Shown here piece by piece: positions 1 through 9,187 of a stretch of DNA of 20,983 nt; the first letter of the stretch is position 1, and each line of letters opens with the position of its first letter. The notes under the pieces were generated by a model that was not told where the DNA came from, did not search any database, and saw nothing but the letters and a program-made list of their open reading frames with translations. Source of the stretch: Chara braunii (Eukaryota > Streptophyta > Charophyceae > Charales > Characeae). The DNA lies in contig BFEA01000206.1 of NCBI GenBank assembly GCA_003427395.1, positions 452,126-473,108 of the forward strand. Reading direction: 5' to 3'. The position numbers were made by a program, and so were the translations under genes.

Positions 1-1343
1 AAAAAAAAAAACGAAACAAAGCTTTGACCGTGATTGCAGTTGTATACATTCTTGGAAGTGGTAGTGTGAGTGTGCCCTCAGTGAGGGCATCTCAGCCCCG
101 TGGCCAGGTTGTCAGATTCGAAAAAGAGAATAGAAGGGGAAAAAAACGGGCATACGGATCCGGCCGTGAAAATCGCTGGATACATTCCCCTTAGTACCAG
201 TGTGATGAGTGTTACAATCCTCTGACAAAACACAGCTTGAGCAGATCACGGATGGCTTGAGCAATTCACGGATTCCCCCCTGCCTCATTGGCAGGGGACT
301 TATAAGAAACACACGAGCAAGAAAAAAAAGAAAGCAGTAACATCCAGAATGCGAATGCCTTAACAGTGAGGTGCATTCTGTGGAGGAAGACTCCGAGCAT
401 GGCCTCCAAGACTACCCTGCCCGACATCATTGCAGTAGAGATAGTATTTGCTTTTTTTCCTTTTTCTTTCACTCCCAGGCAATATAAAAATCTGATTTAT
501 GGGACAGTGACGACCCTGTGTCCCATCCTGATAACTTCAGGAACTGGCGAAGCATCATAATTTCCCAACACTGGCGGAGGTACTAGTGGTTTATGGAATC
601 TGAAATTAAAAATAGAAACAAAATACTAAATTATATCATACCCTAGGCTACCAGAGTGGCCCAAGACCAAGAGAAAGCCCGCTTTAGGGCCTCGTTGATC
701 GGTTAAGGTAGGCTACTTTTTGGTAACTCGACTTGAAGATATTTTTGGTTGGGACACATTGGTCTGTCTGACCTCAGAAGGGTCAGTTGTTAACGAGTCT
801 GCTAAGTGACCGTACTTTTGGGTCTGTGAGACTGTGTTACATTGGAGTTTTCGATCACGATGTTTTTGCTGGTGCGCGTCTGGTGGGTTCGATCTGTTGT
901 CGGTGGATAAATACGTGATAGATTCTGCATAGGGAGTGACCACTTTTTGACAACTTGAAATACATTGCAATTGGTCTTTTCAACTCTTTTGTAGCTTCAC
1001 TCTCTAGAACTAGGACCTTTTCACGCAGAATAAATTAGAGCTACAGTAGGATTCCTTTAACGACAAGATCCCTGAGGATGCCTGGTGTGGCGACTAGCCG
1101 AAACCGGTCGGATCGCGCCACGGTTTGACGTACTCATTCTGTGCTTCAATGTTTTCTCGCAATGAGTTACGTTCGGGAGTTCTTTTTTTCACTATTCACC
1201 GTGGGTCTTCTTCTTCTTCTCTCCATCGTTCTTTCTCTCATTACTCTGCATTGCGGTTACTGAAGTGGTGCAACTTGTCTGAGTTTGGTTGATCGTCTTT
1301 CGATTGTTGTCATCTACAACAAACCAGGACCACTTGCTCAAAT
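1..1343. other. Anonymous sequence without a supported gene
   Basis: No open frame here has a recognisable domain, and the longest are under 90 codons. The stretch begins with a short A run. The one thing that links it to the rest of the window is the motif at 577-591 (GGTACTAGTGGTTTA), which nearly matches the right terminal repeat of the MITE candidate at 1800-2004. I could not find a partner for it on the left. Confidence 0.6.
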
Positions 1344-1397
1344 CCCCTTCTTCACTCACGCGATATTGCTGGATCAGGCTTTCGCCCATTGTCCAAG

Positions 1398-1462
<65 letters not shown>

Positions 1463-1476
1463 GAAAAGACCAGCTA
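1344..1476 (-). pseudogene. rrn18: Mitochondrial small-subunit rRNA (rrn18) fragment, NUMT-like
   Basis: Read on the minus strand this is the 16S-like segment around the universal primer site. It contains ACTCCTACGGGAGGCAGCAG (the 338F region), followed by GGGGAATCTTGGACAATGGG, then the CGAAAGCCTGATCCAGCAAT block and ATATCGCGTGAGTGAAG. The combination AATCTTGGACAATGG with AATATCGCGTGAGTGAAGAAGGG is what I know from plant mitochondrial rrn18. Plastid and cyanobacterial 16S have TTTTCCGCAATGG here. Homology stops sharply after GAAGAAGGGG near 1344, where normal rRNA would go on to the 400-loop, and near 1476 on the other side. It is therefore about 133 bp of a gene of roughly 1.9 kb and cannot be functional. 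The simplest reading is mitochondrial DNA inserted in the nuclear genome. A Rickettsiales 16S origin is less likely because those have ATATTGG and GATGAAGG variants. Confidence 0.85.
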
Positions 1477-1799
1477 ATCCCCCCCCTTCCACAACAACAA
1501 CAATCATTATAAGGTCGCAATCGGACCCGGCGTCCCTCACATCATAGGCCGCAGTCTTCAGGATGAGCCAGGCACTCCGGCCTGGCTTAACCCTGACTGC
1601 AGTAAAAGAACCAGAGTGTCATGAAATTCGTACTGTAATTACAGAAGAGACCAAGCCTACCACCCAAGGATCTCTAAAACAAATGTAGCAAACATCTACT
1701 GACAGCTCAGAAGGGAGAGAAGAAAAGATATTGCAAACATCTGTTGGCTACACTGGAAAGGTAAAAAGGTAGGCTGAGCAAAATGTAGTCAAGAAAGCT
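1477..1799. other. Spacer between rRNA fragment and MITE candidate
   Basis: It starts with a C run and a CAA repeat at 1480-1503. I see no coding or RNA gene in it. Confidence 0.5.
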
Positions 1800-2004
1800 T
1801 AAACCACCAGTACATGGCCCAGCTATCGGCCGCGGCGCTTCCCGTATACGCGCCGCGCCATTTGGGCTTCGGCCTGCCGGACCGCATTGGCTGGAGGCCG
1901 CAGGCAAAACGAAAAAGAAAATTGCGACGGCGGTTCGGCAGGACTTGGCGCGCAGCGTGCTGGAGGCTTGGATTCAATAGCTGAGCGAGGTACTGGTGGT
2001 TTAA
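1800..2004. mobile_element. Candidate fold-back MITE with 15-bp perfect terminal inverted repeats
   Basis: The left end TTAAACCACCAGTAC (1800-1814) is the exact reverse complement of the right end GTACTGGTGGTTTAA (1990-2004). Just inside, CAGCTAT on the left is matched by ATAGCTG on the right, so the terminal repeat extends imperfectly to about 28 bp. The GC-rich interior also pairs with itself: CCTGCCGGACCGC (1873-1885) against GCGGTTCGGCAGG (1930-1942), and CGCGCCA-type blocks near 1855 and 1946. Almost the whole 205 bp could thus fold into one hairpin. It has no coding capacity, as expected of a MITE. The ends lie at TTAA on both sides. Because TTAA is its own complement, I cannot tell a TTAA target duplication from part of the repeat, so I do not assign a superfamily. 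Confidence 0.6.
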
Positions 2005-2619
2005 CAACAAAGTGTCCATGATTCAGTCCCTGACTATGAGAGCTTTGTAATTGATATCCCCTGGTCACCCAACAGCCCCACGAAAGTCCCATAATAATGG
2101 GAAAAACCGAATTGCGTAAGCACCAGAGAGCTGTAATTACGATCCCCTTATTACACAACGACTGAAACTAAACACCCTAACAATAGGTGGACACGACTTC
2201 GTGAATGACATCATTCTCAGCGAAAATAAGCAACCAAAAAAAACAACAAATTTGTAGACAACGATTCAAACCCACAGCAAAACGCTCTGCCCTTATGACA
2301 TAATCTACACAACCAAGAGCACCCACAGTGAGGCAAGCAACCCACGGAATTCTGAAGGAAAGTGATGTTGCAATCACAGTCATGAATCTCGACAGCACGA
2401 ATGAATAGCAAAATCCGCAGAATGGAAGCGCCCATCCAGCAACACAATAGGCAATAAGACCGAAGGTGGCACACTGTAACATGCTCAGCCCACACACAGG
2501 CCCCATTTTGGGGGCCCGACGGTTGCTGGGGATCCCCAGGCCGCACACTCTTCGGTCATGCACCCTGGAGGCCCACGTCTGGCCCTAAGGGCGCAGGATT
2601 CAATTTGAGGCAGCATTCA
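2005..2619. other. Anonymous stretch; weak minus-strand open frame only
   Basis: A 128-codon open frame on the minus strand (2177-2563) is Cys- and hydrophobic-rich but matches no family I know, and an overlapping frame of similar length exists. I see no splice signals or start context that favour either, so no gene is called. Confidence 0.5.
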
Positions 2620-2675
2620 TTTGTTTGTTTATTTATTTATTTGTTTATTTATTTATTTATTTATTTATTTATTTG
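2620..2675. repeat. TTTA/TTTG tetranucleotide microsatellite
   Basis: About 14 repeats of TTTA interrupted by TTTG units. Confidence 0.95.
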
Positions 2676-4167
2676 CTGTCCTATTTTTGTCTGTTCAGGC
2701 GTCGTTTCGAACTTGCAGTTTGCACAAAAAGACCGCACCTTGGGCCTTGTTTGTACACAGGCAGGCCTGTTTGGGGCAGATTCGTATTCGTCCAGTAGCG
2801 GACGTCCCTGCTGATGCACCAGGGAGGGTCTGGACGTCCGGTCGGGTCCCAGACCCAGGAGGCCACGTTTTAGGCCTTGAACCAGGGGCACACGGAGGCC
2901 GACCGGCGAGGCCCAGCGCTACTTATATCTGGGCCAGGCCAGGCCAGACACACACTTCGAGTAGCTCACCTCTTCGGCGACACGCTGCTGGAGCAGCCCT
3001 GCGACACTACAGCACTACGTGAGGAGGTAAGTGGGGAAAAGGCGTAGGTAGGCAGAGGGGCGGAGGCCATACGTGCATCGCCGGTACTTACCTGGGCGCC
3101 ATAGCCGCGCTCCACACCGGCAACCTGCACAGGCAGTCAGTAGATGGCAGCAGTTACCTGCAGGTGAGACAGCAAGGAGAACAACATCTTCTTCTTCTTC
3201 TTCGTCGTCTTGCCCTCCATCTCTTCTCCCTCCTTTCTTCTTCTTCTCCTTCTTTCAGAAAGAGAGAGAGAGGTTTCAGGCAGAGGTTACTTCGGGCATG
3301 AGGCCCAGGATCTGATTCGACATTTTTGTGGCAGACATTGATTGGACATTCGGCAGGGAGGCTATTATTGAACTTCGCTACCGCGATCTTGGTCTTCTAA
3401 CTCACCTCCATCTTCGTCTCGCCTCTCCCCCCATCTCGCATCCATGGTATCTCCCCCATGTGCGTGTGCAAGGAGGGACCTTTCTTCCATGTATGCGGTC
3501 CCTCCTCCCTCTCTCACATGTGTGGTGTATGATGGCATGTCGCATCAGTATCTGACAGATCAGGTCATATCTTTGAGTCTTCCATTGTGCTTTATTATTC
3601 TATTTTCATATGTATCTGGATGCACATTGCGTGTTCATGCATCCATCCCCCGAACCAAGAGCCAGGGCCAACCCCGCTCCAAGTTGCCCCACCCATCAGC
3701 ATCCATCCCCCACGTGACATGACATCCGGACTGGTTCACATTGTGCCACACTCGCTTCAGCAGCATTACCGAGAAGCAAAAACGAGTACAGTTCCCCAAT
3801 CTACTCAGACAAGTGATAATCTACACGCACAGTACACAACCTATAAATATAACAAACGAAGAAGGTGCCATCGATAATCCATCAAAGCACCAAAGATCAG
3901 GAAAATATAAGAGACATCATGCCCGAAGTAGGAGAATCAGGGACAGTGGACTATCCCGTTCGCAGCTTGAAGCCCGTTGTCATCAATGGTGGGCGATAGG
4001 GATCACAGCTAAAAGTCCGTTGTCTCTCCCGGAAGATGGCATTTTATCGATGCCCTGTCGTCCTCCATCTCCAGCTCATCATCCAGATAGAACTGTCCTG
4101 TCAAGATTATCTCCTCCCTATGACAATTTTCCCCTTTTTTAGTTTAATTTTTAATTTTAATTTTGGT
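2676..4167. other. Gene-free stretch with GC-rich block and pyrimidine tracts
   Basis: 2700-3170 is GC-rich with short GGCCA repeats (2933-2948) and a TATA-like CTTATATCTG just before them, which is promoter-like or LTR-like, but no second copy is present. GAGGTAAGT at about 3023 and CAGGTGAG at about 3160 resemble plus-strand 5' splice sites without a convincing exon. From 3187 to 3258 the plus strand is almost pure pyrimidine, with CTT repeats. The rest to 4167 shows no recognisable gene. Confidence 0.5.
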
Positions 4168-4760
4168 AAAGAATTTTGATGTGACCCTGAGGCAAAAGTT
4201 GTTCAGTTTATATTTCTGCATAACATAGCTTTATTCTGGGCAACCAGACCCACACGGGCCCGGCCGCCTGGCCGTGCAGCCAGGCCAGTGCGACTTGGAC
4301 CCTCTTGCCCGGGTCCCCCGGGCGAGTACAAAAAATAGTCAAATTTCCCCCCCCCCCCCTGATCATGGGGCATTTTTTTGCCCTCCGAGAGGAACTCTAA
4401 AGGGTTGAAAAAGGTGTTAGATGATTTTCAAATTTTCCTTACATTATTTTATTTTTATTTCAAATTCTGTGAAGACTTTGGAAGTGACCCTGAGCCAAAA
4501 GTTGTTTGGTTTGCCATTCTGCGCAACATACTTTTTTTTTCAATTTTTTTTGGTGGGATATGGGCCGGGACCCTTTTTTGGTGGGATATGGGCTGGGACC
4601 CCGCCCAGCCCAGTTGCCTGGCAGGGTGTCCCGGGCAGGTCCCGTGCCAGCTTTGGGGACCCGGGGGGCACGGCTGGTAGCCCAGGTTTTATTTCGGATT
4701 TTTTGGATTTCTTTTATTTATTTATTTTGTCGGGACCTTCCCTGGTCCTTACAAGGCTGG
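4168..4760. repeat. Diverged dispersed repeat copies (TGACCCTGAGSCAAAAGTTGTT family)
   Basis: A block at about 4178-4232 (TGACCCTGAGGCAAAAGTTG, then TTCTGCATAACATA) recurs at about 4479-4530 (TGACCCTGAGCCAAAAGTTG, then ATTCTGCGCAACATA). Each copy is followed by T-rich and CCGGG/GGGCC-rich sequence. Between them is a 28-bp-period duplication of GGTGGGATATGGGC (4552 and 4580). A third module, CGGGACCTT then CTGGTCCTTACAAGGCTGGG (about 4729-4758), recurs diverged at about 5367-5398. These look like fragments of one or two repeat families stacked together. No coding capacity is seen and the superfamily is unknown. Confidence 0.55.
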
Positions 4761-4854
4761 GCCACCCGGGAACACAAGGTGACCCGGGTGGCCCGGCTGG
4801 TAGCCTAGCCCACAACCCAATTCATCCCTTGTGCTAACATCGTCTTCTGTTTCC

Positions 4855-4940
4855 ATATCGAACCCAGGGTGCACAGCCCCTGGCAACGCTCATATTCTGA
4901 TTTGAACGGCGCCCGTATCCTGACCATTCAGCCACCCCAC
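4855..4940 (-). other. tRNA-like sequence, probably a SINE head or tRNA pseudogene
   Basis: On the minus strand GTGGCTGAATGGTCAGGATA resembles a Pol III A box and D arm. GGGTTCGAT (plus 4857-4865) about 65 bases downstream resembles the B box and T loop, preceded by CACCCT that could pair in a T stem. I cannot form a convincing acceptor or anticodon stem, so this is not called a functional tRNA. A tRNA-derived SINE promoter or a decayed tRNA copy fits better. It sits between repeat fragments. Confidence 0.4.
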
Positions 4941-4965
4941 TTTTCCCCTCTCCTTACGTGGCCAA

Positions 4966-5351
4966 TTGGGATCCCCAGCCTTCGCTGACTGGGACCGGGT
5001 AATGATAGGAACACGGATGTGCCCCTTTGGGACGGACTCCCCCTGACGCCCTCACGCCCATATTCCCTTCACGCCTCCACCACCCCGACCTCAAGTTTTG
5101 GCACAGCGCAGCCACGGATCCCTGCTGCATATCACAGTTTTTTTTCATTTTTTTGTTTTTGGGATCCCCAGCCTTCACCGACCGGGACCGGGTAATGACA
5201 GGAGCATGGAAGTGCCCCTTTGGGACGGACTCTTCCTGACGCCCTCACACCCATATTCCCTTCACACCTCCACCACCCCAACCGCAAGTTTTGACACAGC
5301 GCAGTCACAGATCCCTGCTGCATATCATAGTTTGTTTTCAGATTTTTTTAT
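4966..5351. repeat. 193-bp tandem duplication, two copies
   Basis: Copy 1 (4966-5158) and copy 2 (5159-about 5351) both start TTGGGATCCCCAGCCTTC and run in parallel: GGGACCGGGTAATGA, GCCCCTTTGGGACGGACTC, CCCATATTCCCTTCAC, CTGCTGCATATCA, then a T-rich end. Scattered differences, many of them C/T or G/A, suggest an old event or methylated, decaying DNA. Neither copy has coding capacity. Confidence 0.9.
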
Positions 5352-5956
5352 TTTATTTTTATTTGCTGGACCTTTTTTTGGCCCTTGCACAGCCGGGCTT
5401 CCCGGGCAAACGACGTGACTCGTTATCGGAGGGCGCGGTGTGCCAGACACACCTTATACGCAGCCTGTTCCTGGACTGGTCTTGGCTGGCGCATCCACTG
5501 GAAAAAGACGGGGGCACCGGGCACGCCCAGGGACGCGAGAGTTGTAAGACCGCCAGTCTTTTCCACTGCGTGGGGAACTCCCTCTGGTCGAGTTATGGGA
5601 TGCGTGTGAAGTCGCTGTCACAATCAGGTTGAAGCAAAACGAAAAGAAAAAGACAAGACAAACGAAAAGAAGCCGCTTGTCTAATGTGCCCTGATGTGGA
5701 CCGCCATTTCAGTTGTGATTGATCTAGAGGTCACGGCTGCCGCGACGTAACATTTTCCCCGAGAATTCTGATTCTTTATAATATTAAATTGTCTTTTAAA
5801 TTTTCAGTTCCTCTATTGCGACTTCATGGGGGAATGAAAGGTTCGCTCGCTTCAAATTTTTGAAGTGGATGGCCTGGAATGGCTGACCTCTCACGAACCT
5901 GTTTCGCTTAGTGAAAGGGACCCACCAAGTGTCGCGGATTAAACCCTCAAAAGAAG
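5352..5956. other. Anonymous stretch following the tandem duplication
   Basis: It opens with a diverged copy of the module seen at 4729-4758, followed by mixed sequence with no supported gene. CTTCAAATTTTTGAAG near 5850 is a small palindrome. Confidence 0.5.
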
Positions 5957-6182
5957 GGTACCCGCGGCCGCATTGGTAGGAAGCTTATCACCCCCCATGG
6001 AGAGTCATGAAACCCCTCCTTACCATCGGATACGGGCCCCTACTAGTGGTAGGCCCATCACTTCTTTTAAGCAGGGAGATTGCCGGTCGGAATCCCATTA
6101 TGGAACCACACCACACACCGAGCATGCAGTCTTTTGAAGTAGAGTGAAAAGACTGCGATCGCTGATTATAGAGAGGCGCGCC
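5957..6182. other. Polylinker-like cluster of restriction palindromes
   Basis: Within 226 bp lie GGTACC (5957), GCGGCCGC (5964), AAGCTT (5981), CCATGG (5995), GGGCCC (6034), ACTAGT (6042), GCATGC (6122), GCGATCGC (6155) and GGCGCGCC (6175). Three are GC-rich eight-base palindromes. The arrangement resembles a cloning linker, yet the intervening bases are not a vector I recognise. A 9-bp-stem hairpin CAGTCTTTT/AAAAGACTG lies at 6127-6155. Confidence 0.5.
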
Positions 6183-6244
6183 CATCTAGTGACTGTTGGG
6201 TTTGGGTTTTAATATCGTGATGATTTTACCTAGCTATTATTGGC

Positions 6245-6284
6245 TAATATATATATATATATTGACGATATATATATATCGTCA
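6245..6284. repeat. AT microsatellite joined to a 22-bp perfect palindrome
   Basis: A TA run (6245-6262) is followed by TGACGATATATATATATCGTCA (6263-6284), which equals its own reverse complement and could extrude as a cruciform. Confidence 0.85.
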
Positions 6285-6348
6285 CAAACAGAACTGCCCG
6301 GTAAACCGTAGGCAGAGAGAGAGAAGAGGACAACAAACGAGGGGCTGG

Positions 6349-6375
6349 ATATATATATATATATATATATATATA
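6349..6375. repeat. AT dinucleotide microsatellite
   Basis: An uninterrupted AT run followed by a T tract. Confidence 0.95.
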
Positions 6376-7613
6376 CATTTTTTTTTTCTTAAACCAGTGT
6401 CTTTGCTAGGAGAGGTGGTACGAGCACTCCCTCCTAGTAAGAGTCCTGGGTGATCCAGTCTATTGGTGGCGAGCAGCACCTGCTGGAAAGCGGTCCAGCG
6501 TCCCACTATACATCAGAAGGCCTCCCAGCATTGATTGCCCTGTTTCCAGAGGATTGACTGCGCAGGGTTAATGACATTGGCTAATATATTATTTTAATTA
6601 AACTCCTAATTTTTTTTATCGACTTAAAAAGTTTCTAAGCATCTCATTTAGAACACAAGGACCGCGACACTTGCAGGTTCTATAAAAGGTAGCCACTGAG
6701 CCTTCCTACTATTGGTCAGTAAATGCACATATACGGTGTCAACAACAGAGGGGAGAAGAGACGGAGGAGGAGGAGATATGGAGACGTCGTCAACTCACAT
6801 GCCCCCCATGAAATCTGCAGAAATAGTCCCCCAATGCCTAAGTCCAATATCGGTCTGCGTCCAATGTCATCAATTCCCAACTCTCGAAAAATTTCTCTCC
6901 AAGAAGAGGAAGGGAAGAAGAAGAAGAAAGAGACAAACAATCAGAGGGAGGGAGGAGGAAGGGAAGTGGTGGAGCAGGAAGGAGCCGAAGAAGGAGAATC
7001 CTCTCGAAACCGCCAGAAGGTGGAGCCAGAATACTGACCAGTATGACGGTGTCTCCTTGGAGCTGTGATGCAGGTGGAAGACGCCTGAAGACGAACAGGA
7101 GTTATGGCGCCAGGTAAGTCTACAGGTGAGCCACCCATAGCCTGGTCTCCGCCCTCAACCTTTCACTCCACTACTCTACCTACTCTCGACTGAAAACAGC
7201 GCTGCGCAGCAGCGTGTAGACCTCAACCTCTAACTCTGGGTGCCTAGAATGAGGCTGGCCCAGCTATATATAACGCTGGGCCTACTAGTGCTGGGTCAAA
7301 GGAAGGCAAGTCTGGTGCCCAAACTGAATCCCAACCTGGCGCCCAGACCTCACTACAGTCCGAAACAGAAAGGAAAGGTCTGGCGCTAAAATTGCAACTG
7401 GAACTGGCGCCCAACTGAATCTCGCCTAGGGAATGGCCACTGGACTTGTATCGGTCCCAGAAAACCACTTAACCAGACCGAATGGGGCCGACCAGAAAAA
7501 CAATGCTGAGGCCCAACAGAATGAAGGAACCCCCTAACCCCTAGTCAACCCTCTAATCTACTACCGGGCTCATGGGGCCCATGTGGTGCATACGACAGGT
7601 TGTGTGATGCAGC
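6376..7613. other. Gene-free stretch with purine-rich tracts and a TATA-loop hairpin
   Basis: 6745-6790 and 6898-7010 are almost pure purine on the plus strand, made of GAA/GGA repeats, and produce Lys/Arg/Glu-rich open frames in two registers that I take as compositional artefacts. CAGGTAAGT at about 7110 is a perfect plus-strand 5' splice consensus, so an untranslated first exon ending there is possible but unsupported. A stem-loop GGCCCAGC/GCTGGGCC (7257-7282) encloses TATATATAAC. No gene is called. Confidence 0.5.
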
Positions 7614-7913
7614 TCACGGGTACTGCTGTGTGTTGCATACACACGTGGGCTGCTTTGGACCATGATCGGCCGCACTTGTACTAAGAGTGGCTGCTAGTAG
7701 TGCAAATGCTGCCAAGGTGGCTGCAGCTCGTGTCTGGTGCACATGCAGGCCTACAGCACTGAAATAAATCATCACCACATTGTGGACATTGGATTCATTA
7801 TGTACTCTTCCTGGCTCGTGCGTACTGGGAGCGGCGACCTCGTTCCTTACGGTTGTGAGCATGTTGTCCGAGTAGATCCCTGACCACCCCTGGGTGCACA
7901 ATCATCATGCTAT

Positions 7914-8387
7914 TCATGTACAAACAAGGCTGATGTCTAGGAGGCGCTGGTGGGGATGGGGAACATCATTGCCGAAGAGATGTATGTGAGGGCCGATCTC
8001 ACCATAAATGTGTTGATAATCAGAAGGCCGACGAGGGGAGGAGGCGGTGGAGGACGAAGTGGAGGAGGCAGTGGACCGCGATGCTGATATAGTAGATGTA
8101 GGTGAAGGAAGCGATAGTGGTGGTAGAGGCACACTTTCAGCTGCTGAGGTAGGATGCAGGCTATCATCACCTGCAATCACTTCGACAACATTCATGTTGT
8201 GCATATGAGTTTTAGATTTCAATTTTTCACCACAAAAAGCCTGTGCCACGCAGATGAGTAGATCCAAAATCAAAGCAGCTTTACCTCTGTTGCAGACAAG
8301 ACAATCAAGCACACTCGAGATGAGCCAATCCAACAATGAAACAGTTTTTACCTCTATAGCAAGCAACATGGGGCACAATAGATCCAC
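7914..8387 (-). CDS. Unidentified minus-strand open frame, 157 codons
   Basis: I do not recognise this protein. The first half is hydrophobic with a weak internal repeat (a segment near residue 10 and another near residue 33 share the pattern of a charged Lys/Arg followed by a leucine-rich stretch). It derives from about 45 bp of DNA repeated roughly 68-70 bp apart near 8280 and 8349, both with an AGAGGTAAA core. The middle is a Pro/Ser/Thr low-complexity run with SSTSSS-type sequence, and the tail has His and Pro. It has an ATG start, but no splice signals or partner domains fix its limits. Codon patterns in the Ser-rich part could simply reflect a GGA/AGG-rich repeat on the other strand. 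It may be an exon, a decayed element frame, or chance. Confidence 0.25.
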   Translation of the reverse strand: MDLLCPMLLAIEVKTVSLLDWLISSVLDCLVCNRGKAALILDLLICVAQAFCGEKLKSKTHMHNMNVVEVIAGDDSLHPTSAAESVPLPPLSLPSPTSTISASRSTASSTSSSTASSPRRPSDYQHIYGEIGPHIHLFGNDVPHPHQRLLDISLVCT

Positions 8388-8432
8388 TATATCCCTTTCT
8401 TAACTATCTTTACTTTGGCTTCCCTTTTTTGG

Positions 8433-8448
8433 GGGGTAACACTTTTCT
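8433..8448. repeat. Left target-site duplication of the LINE (16 bp)
   Basis: GGGGTAACACTTTTCT is identical to 17779-17794. On the LINE sense (minus) strand it starts with AGAAAAG, the A-rich start expected for target-primed reverse transcription, and it lies directly beyond the poly(A). Confidence 0.75.
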
Positions 8449-9073
8449 TTTTTTTTCTCTTTTTTTTTTTTAATTAATAACAACAGGTCCTTATGGCCCT
8501 GGCTCCATTTTCATTCTGGGGAGCATCAGTCCGGTTCCTATCCCACCGGCAAGTCAGAAAAAATAAATACATCATGGAACACCCTCTGGCTTCCTTCCGT
8601 CTGACCGAAGGAACCCTGATCAGCATTTGATTACTCCAACCTCGTGGAGGATTGACTGTCAGTTTGCCCTGCTTCCACCTTTCCTCTCAGGACTACTATA
8701 CGCACCTGCCATATAAAACATGAAAAAGCAAGAAAGATCTGAAAAGCAACAAGTGCTGCCAATTCTGTCTCAACCCTGAGCCCCGCCGAAGAACCTCGTG
8801 AAATCTCTAGCCTTCTAACCCCTGCTTATCTTGTTTCTATCCCAACCCTATCCCAAAGCCCTAGACAAGCTTAATCTATTTTTGTCCATCTGTTCCATGT
8901 GAAAAACATCGGCTGCCGCCTGACGTGTGTGTCTCTTGGATGCTCTTCTAGGCCCAGATTGGAGACGGTTCTTCATGTACCTGGGTATTCAGCTGGTGTA
9001 CCGACTTGACAGAGCAGTGCCACTCTTTCCATCTTAAGATGCGCCCATTTAGCCAAGCCACTTCGTCACCTAC

Positions 9074-9187
9074 TCACCAGACCCATTTGAATTTGGCAAG
9101 TGTCACCTGTTCTGTATCTGGACTGTTCTGCACCCAGAGTTTAACTTTCCTCCAGTGACAGAGGATTTTCGCTTCAATCATCTCTTT
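9074..9187 (-). pseudogene. LINE ORF2 C-terminal coding segment, distal part
   Basis: The frame begins at the LTR insertion point and encodes EMIEAKILCHWRKVKLWVQN and about 17 more residues to the stop. Its pattern of a helical stretch followed by an aromatic W..V.LW tail is like the extreme C terminus of plant L1-type ORF2 proteins, after the reverse transcriptase and zinc-binding segment. Codon phase agrees exactly with the upstream segment on the far side of the LTR element once one copy of the AAAG duplication is set aside. That agreement is the main reason for calling both parts one gene. Confidence 0.7.
9184..9187. repeat. Left 4-bp target-site duplication of the LTR retrotransposon (CTTT)
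   Basis: CTTT precedes the left LTR and also follows the right LTR at 17586-17589. The LINE reading frame is restored across this pair, which supports it despite its shortness. Confidence 0.75.

Larger units (their letters stand above)
8449..9187 (-). mobile_element. LINE 3' portion: end of ORF2, 3' UTR and poly(A)
   Basis: This is the 3' part of a non-LTR retrotransposon on the minus strand, split by the LTR element. The last 37 codons (9076-9187 plus one base across the junction) end in a TGA at 9074-9076. They continue in frame from the segment at 17590-17778. Below the stop, about 600 bp without coding potential serve as 3' UTR and end in ATTAATTAAAAAAA-type sequence (plus-strand T tract 8449-8472), the poly(A). 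Next comes the 16-bp duplication. Together with the distal piece it makes a 5'-truncated copy of about 930 bp, far below the 5-7 kb of complete plant LINEs, so it is dead on arrival, as most such copies are. Confidence 0.75.

Noticed and set aside
1344-1476. Bacterial contamination as the source of the 16S-like segment
   Set aside because: The diagnostic positions are of plant mitochondrial type, and only 133 bp is present inside eukaryotic repeat DNA.
2177-2563. 128-codon minus-strand open frame
   Set aside because: No known domain, overlapping frame of equal length, no splice or start support.
2621-3022. 133-codon plus-strand open frame
   Set aside because: The start is translated microsatellite and the rest is GC-rich Arg/Pro/Gly sequence with no family features.
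4855-4940. Functional tRNA gene
   Set aside because: No convincing acceptor or anticodon stem can be drawn.
6712-7068. Basic 118-codon plus-strand frame
   Set aside because: Generated by the purine-rich repeat; a second register is equally open.
7325-7420. TGGCGCCCA motifs that resemble a lysine-tRNA primer-binding site
   Set aside because: Several degenerate copies occur close together and no LTR-like sequence lies upstream with a partner downstream.
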